Positions 6,697-8,693 of a stretch of 8,693 bases of DNA are shown here, in pieces. Both the position numbers and the translations under genes were made by a program. The stretch comes from Planctomycetota bacterium (GTDB taxonomy: Bacteria; Planctomycetota; UBA8108). Location of the stretch: NCBI GenBank assembly GCA_016928605.1, contig JAFGKN010000774.1, forward strand, positions 1 to 8,693, read 5' to 3'. Every line of letters begins with the position of its first letter. Within the stretch, counting starts at the first letter, position 1. The notes under the pieces are model-generated. The model saw only the letters and a program-made list of their open reading frames with translations. It ran no database searches and was not told the DNA's origin.

Positions 6697-7842
6697 ATGT
6701 TGCGAGCGACACGAGTATCGAGCGCGCTGCTGTCCGGAGCAGTGTGGGCCTCCCTGTGCATGGCCGCCGCCGGCTGCTCCGAGGCCCAGCGGCAGCGGGA
6801 GCGGCCGGAAGGGCTCCTGCCTTTCGTGGTGAGCATCCGGGGGATCGACGTCCGCGCCGATTCCGCTCCGGGTGGGGGGCTGGAGGATGCCTGGATCCCG
6901 CCGCTCATCCGGGAGCCGCAGCGCTTCAAGGAGTCGCTCGCGGAATCGCTCGCGGAGTCGGCGATCTTCACGGACGTGCTCCTGGACGGCGACGAGTCCA
7001 TCCCGTCCGATCTCGAGCTGCAGTTCTCCGTCAGCGGCGACGACTTCGGGAGGGGGAGCGTGGAGGCCGGCGGCGCGGTCTTCTCGACCCTGGCATGGCT
7101 CTTCCTCGGACCGGTGTCGTGGTTCATCGACAACCGCGAGTACCTCGACTCGAACGTCATCCTCAGTGTCAGCCTCTGGCTTCCCGAGGATCCCGAGGCG
7201 CCCGGCGCGACCCGCCGGCCGCTCTTCAAGGAGGATCTGCTCCTCAAGGGGATGGAGCTCGACTTCTCCGAGCGTCTGGACACGAGGAACGTCGCTCTCA
7301 ACATCTTGCTGCCCCCGTGGTGGAGCGATGGCAACCTCGAGGCGGCGGGAGCCAGCCTCGTCGCGCGCTCGGTCGACTTCTTCAGGAAGCAGGCTCCCGA
7401 TCGCATCATCGCGCGTCTTCCCGGACGCCATCACGAGGCGCTCGCGAGCTTCCTCGTGTATCCGCCGGAATCCGAGGAGGTGGTCCTGATCGCGCGCCAG
7501 CCCATCAAGCGGATCGCGATCACTCCGCTCCGCCGCAGGGCGCTGGCGCCGCGCCAGCTGAACCCCGAGGAGGAGGGCTGCCGCCTGGACGGTGATCTGG
7601 ACCGCGCCGCCATCAGCGAGGTCATTCTCTTCCTCTCGCGCTGCAAGGTCGGCATCGACGCCGATCCGAAGACGGACCGCTTCTACCGCATCCCGCTCTC
7701 GAGCGCCGAGACCGGCTACGTCCGCATCGAGGCGAAGGTCGAAAGCGGCGTCGCCCGCTGGACGATCTTCCGTCCCCGAGCAGCCACCCCGGAGAGGAGT
7801 CCGACCGTCGATCTGGCCGCGGGGCAGCCGGCCCGCGGATAG
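6697..7842 (+). CDS. predicted lipoprotein of unknown family
   Basis: 381 residues from ATG 6697. Alternatives are ATG 6691 and GTG 6676, which add 2 and 7 residues. The N-terminus is a bacterial signal peptide: basic MLRATR, a hydrophobic stretch, then AAGC with Cys at 27 as a plausible though not ideal lipobox (Ala rather than Leu at -3). The mature protein begins with a hydrophilic, Glu/Arg-rich linker, then a beta-strand-rich region with a helix repeating ESLA followed by AIFTDV. That pattern vaguely recalls periplasmic TolB/CsgG- or ABC-auxiliary-like lipoproteins, but I cannot assign a family. A hydrophobic segment at about 127-144 (ends GPVSWFI) could contact membrane or pack in the core. 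Only three Cys lie beyond the signal region or at its edge, and there are no enzyme motifs. It starts 17 nt after the membrane kinase stop and ends 37 nt before the FHA gene, so it is probably co-transcribed. It may be the extracytoplasmic partner of the kinase ectodomain (inference). Gene reality is near certain; function is unknown. Confidence 0.88.
   Translation: MLRATRVSSALLSGAVWASLCMAAAGCSEAQRQRERPEGLLPFVVSIRGIDVRADSAPGGGLEDAWIPPLIREPQRFKESLAESLAESAIFTDVLLDGDESIPSDLELQFSVSGDDFGRGSVEAGGAVFSTLAWLFLGPVSWFIDNREYLDSNVILSVSLWLPEDPEAPGATRRPLFKEDLLLKGMELDFSERLDTRNVALNILLPPWWSDGNLEAAGASLVARSVDFFRKQAPDRIIARLPGRHHEALASFLVYPPESEEVVLIARQPIKRIAITPLRRRALAPRQLNPEEEGCRLDGDLDRAAISEVILFLSRCKVGIDADPKTDRFYRIPLSSAETGYVRIEAKVESGVARWTIFRPRAATPERSPTVDLAAGQPARG
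6931..6954 (+). repeat. two 12-bp tandem units in the lipoprotein gene
   Basis: GAGTCGCTCGCG is followed by GAATCGCTCGCG (one mismatch), then a partial third unit GAGTCG. They encode Glu-Ser-Leu-Ala twice plus Glu-Ser-Ala in a predicted helix. In-frame, probably a small duplication. Confidence 0.55.
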
Positions 7843-7879
7843 CGTCCCTGAGAAGCATCCCTTCGAACGAGCAACTGTC

Positions 7880-8693
7880 ATGTCTTCAGACGAACCCAAG
7901 AAGAAGAGCGACACCGAGAAGGCGGAGATCGTATTCCAGGAGGAGTTCGTCCGGCTCCGGGAGCTCGGTGACAAGCCCAGCATCGAGGATCTGTGCTCGC
8001 AGCATCCAGAGCTGGCCGATGCGCTCCGGATCCTGCATTCCTTCTACTGGCTCCACAGGACCGATGCGCCGCTCGGGGTCGCGACAAGCGCCATCAGCGG
8101 CCGCTGGCCCCAAGCCTCCGCGTCCGAGGCGGCCCGGGATCCCGGGAGCGTCCGCTACTGCATCCGCTGCGGGCGCGAGCTCGTCGCCACGCGGCTCTGC
8201 CCCGACTGCGGCGCCGCGAACTTCTTTCGCCACATCCCCGCTCCGGAGAGGCGGCGGAGCTCGAAGAAGCCGCCTCGGAGGCGCGCGCCGCTCGCCGCAG
8301 CGAGAGCGACGCGGCCGGCTGCGGCCGGCAGCGTCGGCGCGAATCCTCCGGATGACCGGGTGACGATGGTCCGCCGGCCGGTCGCCCTGCTCCGCCGCGT
8401 GGCTCCGCCTCACGACGAGCACGTCCTGTATCCGGGCATCACCGATGTGGGCGCGCGGCGTCCGGCGGGAGTGCTGATCGACGAGCCGGCCATCTCATCG
8501 CGCCACGCCCGGATCGCGTGCCGCCTCGGCGAGGCGGGGCAGCCCGAGATGGCGATCATCGACCGCGGCTCGACCAACGGGACCTTCGTCAACGGCAAGC
8601 GGGTGAAGAAGCGAAAGCTCGCGTCGGGCGACCGCGTGCGCTTCGCGGACATCGAGTTCGAGCTGAAGATGCTCGCAGGTGAAGAGCCGCGCC
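7880..8693 (+). CDS. zinc-ribbon and FHA-domain phosphothreonine-binding protein (C-terminus cut by window edge)
   Basis: Open from ATG 7880 to the window end (271 full codons, no stop). There is no other start codon between the upstream stop at 7842 and 7880, and the ribosome site is weak. Domains in order: a charged N-terminus; an amphipathic segment (about 16-57) with GDKPSIEDLCSQHPELADAL, a pattern I associate with the N-termini of planctomycete and related multi-domain kinases; a zinc ribbon C94/C97/C107/C110; a basic Arg/Lys/Ala-rich linker (about 120-160); then an FHA domain at about 170-262. The FHA core is clear: SSRHAR (206-211; Ser and Arg contact phosphopeptide in known FHA domains) and STNGTFVNGK (231-240), then GDRVRF. 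No membrane segment, so cytoplasmic. FHA domains bind phosphothreonine, so a product or autophosphorylated loop of the neighbouring kinase is a natural ligand (inference). It lies 37 nt after the lipoprotein gene. More domains may follow outside the window. Confidence 0.93.
   Translation, partial: MSSDEPKKKSDTEKAEIVFQEEFVRLRELGDKPSIEDLCSQHPELADALRILHSFYWLHRTDAPLGVATSAISGRWPQASASEAARDPGSVRYCIRCGRELVATRLCPDCGAANFFRHIPAPERRRSSKKPPRRRAPLAAARATRPAAAGSVGANPPDDRVTMVRRPVALLRRVAPPHDEHVLYPGITDVGARRPAGVLIDEPAISSRHARIACRLGEAGQPEMAIIDRGSTNGTFVNGKRVKKRKLASGDRVRFADIEFELKMLAGEEPR

Noticed and set aside
6586..7983. A 465-codon minus-strand open frame
   Set aside because: It is antisense to the lipoprotein gene and the end of the kinase gene. 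Its composition is typical of a GC-rich shadow frame.

Overview
The window is a GC-rich stretch of bacterial DNA that is almost wholly a Ser/Thr-phosphorylation signalling locus. No rRNA, tRNA, transposase, integrase or CRISPR array is visible. Third codon positions are strongly G/C in all four genes, so long antisense open frames appear opposite each one, and these are treated as shadows. Hanks-type kinases, zinc ribbons, FHA domains and a formylglycine-generating-enzyme-like (SUMF1/FGE-sulfatase) ectodomain on a kinase are together typical of large-genome GC-rich phyla such as Planctomycetota, Acidobacteriota, Myxococcota and related candidate phyla. The sequence alone does not decide between them.

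Layout. (1) On the minus strand, from 1878 leftwards off the window edge, lies an incomplete gene for a soluble Ser/Thr kinase fused to a STAND/AAA_16-type ATPase (PknK-like). Its frame stays open to base 1 (626 codons seen). (2) A 622-bp divergent spacer (1879-2500) holds a candidate promoter for the leftward gene, overlapped by a perfect inverted repeat that looks like an operator, plus a second short hairpin. No convincing gene lies there. (3) Rightward from 2501 are three same-strand genes, probably one operon. The first encodes a 1392-residue membrane kinase: two zinc ribbons, kinase domain, one transmembrane helix, about 700 residues with Ig-like segments, and a SUMF1-like C-terminal domain lacking the usual catalytic cysteines. 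The second encodes a 381-residue predicted lipoprotein of unknown family (6697-7842). The third, cut by the right edge, encodes a zinc-ribbon plus FHA-domain protein (7880 onward).

How they may work together (inference). The membrane kinase would sense something outside the cytoplasmic membrane through its Ig/SUMF1-like ectodomain, possibly with the neighbouring lipoprotein as periplasmic or outer-membrane partner. It would phosphorylate Thr residues inside the cell, and the FHA protein would bind those phosphothreonines. The divergent kinase-ATPase may act in the same network. No substrate or signal can be read from the sequence. The most notable points are the multi-domain receptor kinase with a probably non-catalytic, cysteine-rich SUMF1-like sensor, the unrecognised lipoprotein encoded between kinase and FHA protein, and the palindrome at the divergent promoter.
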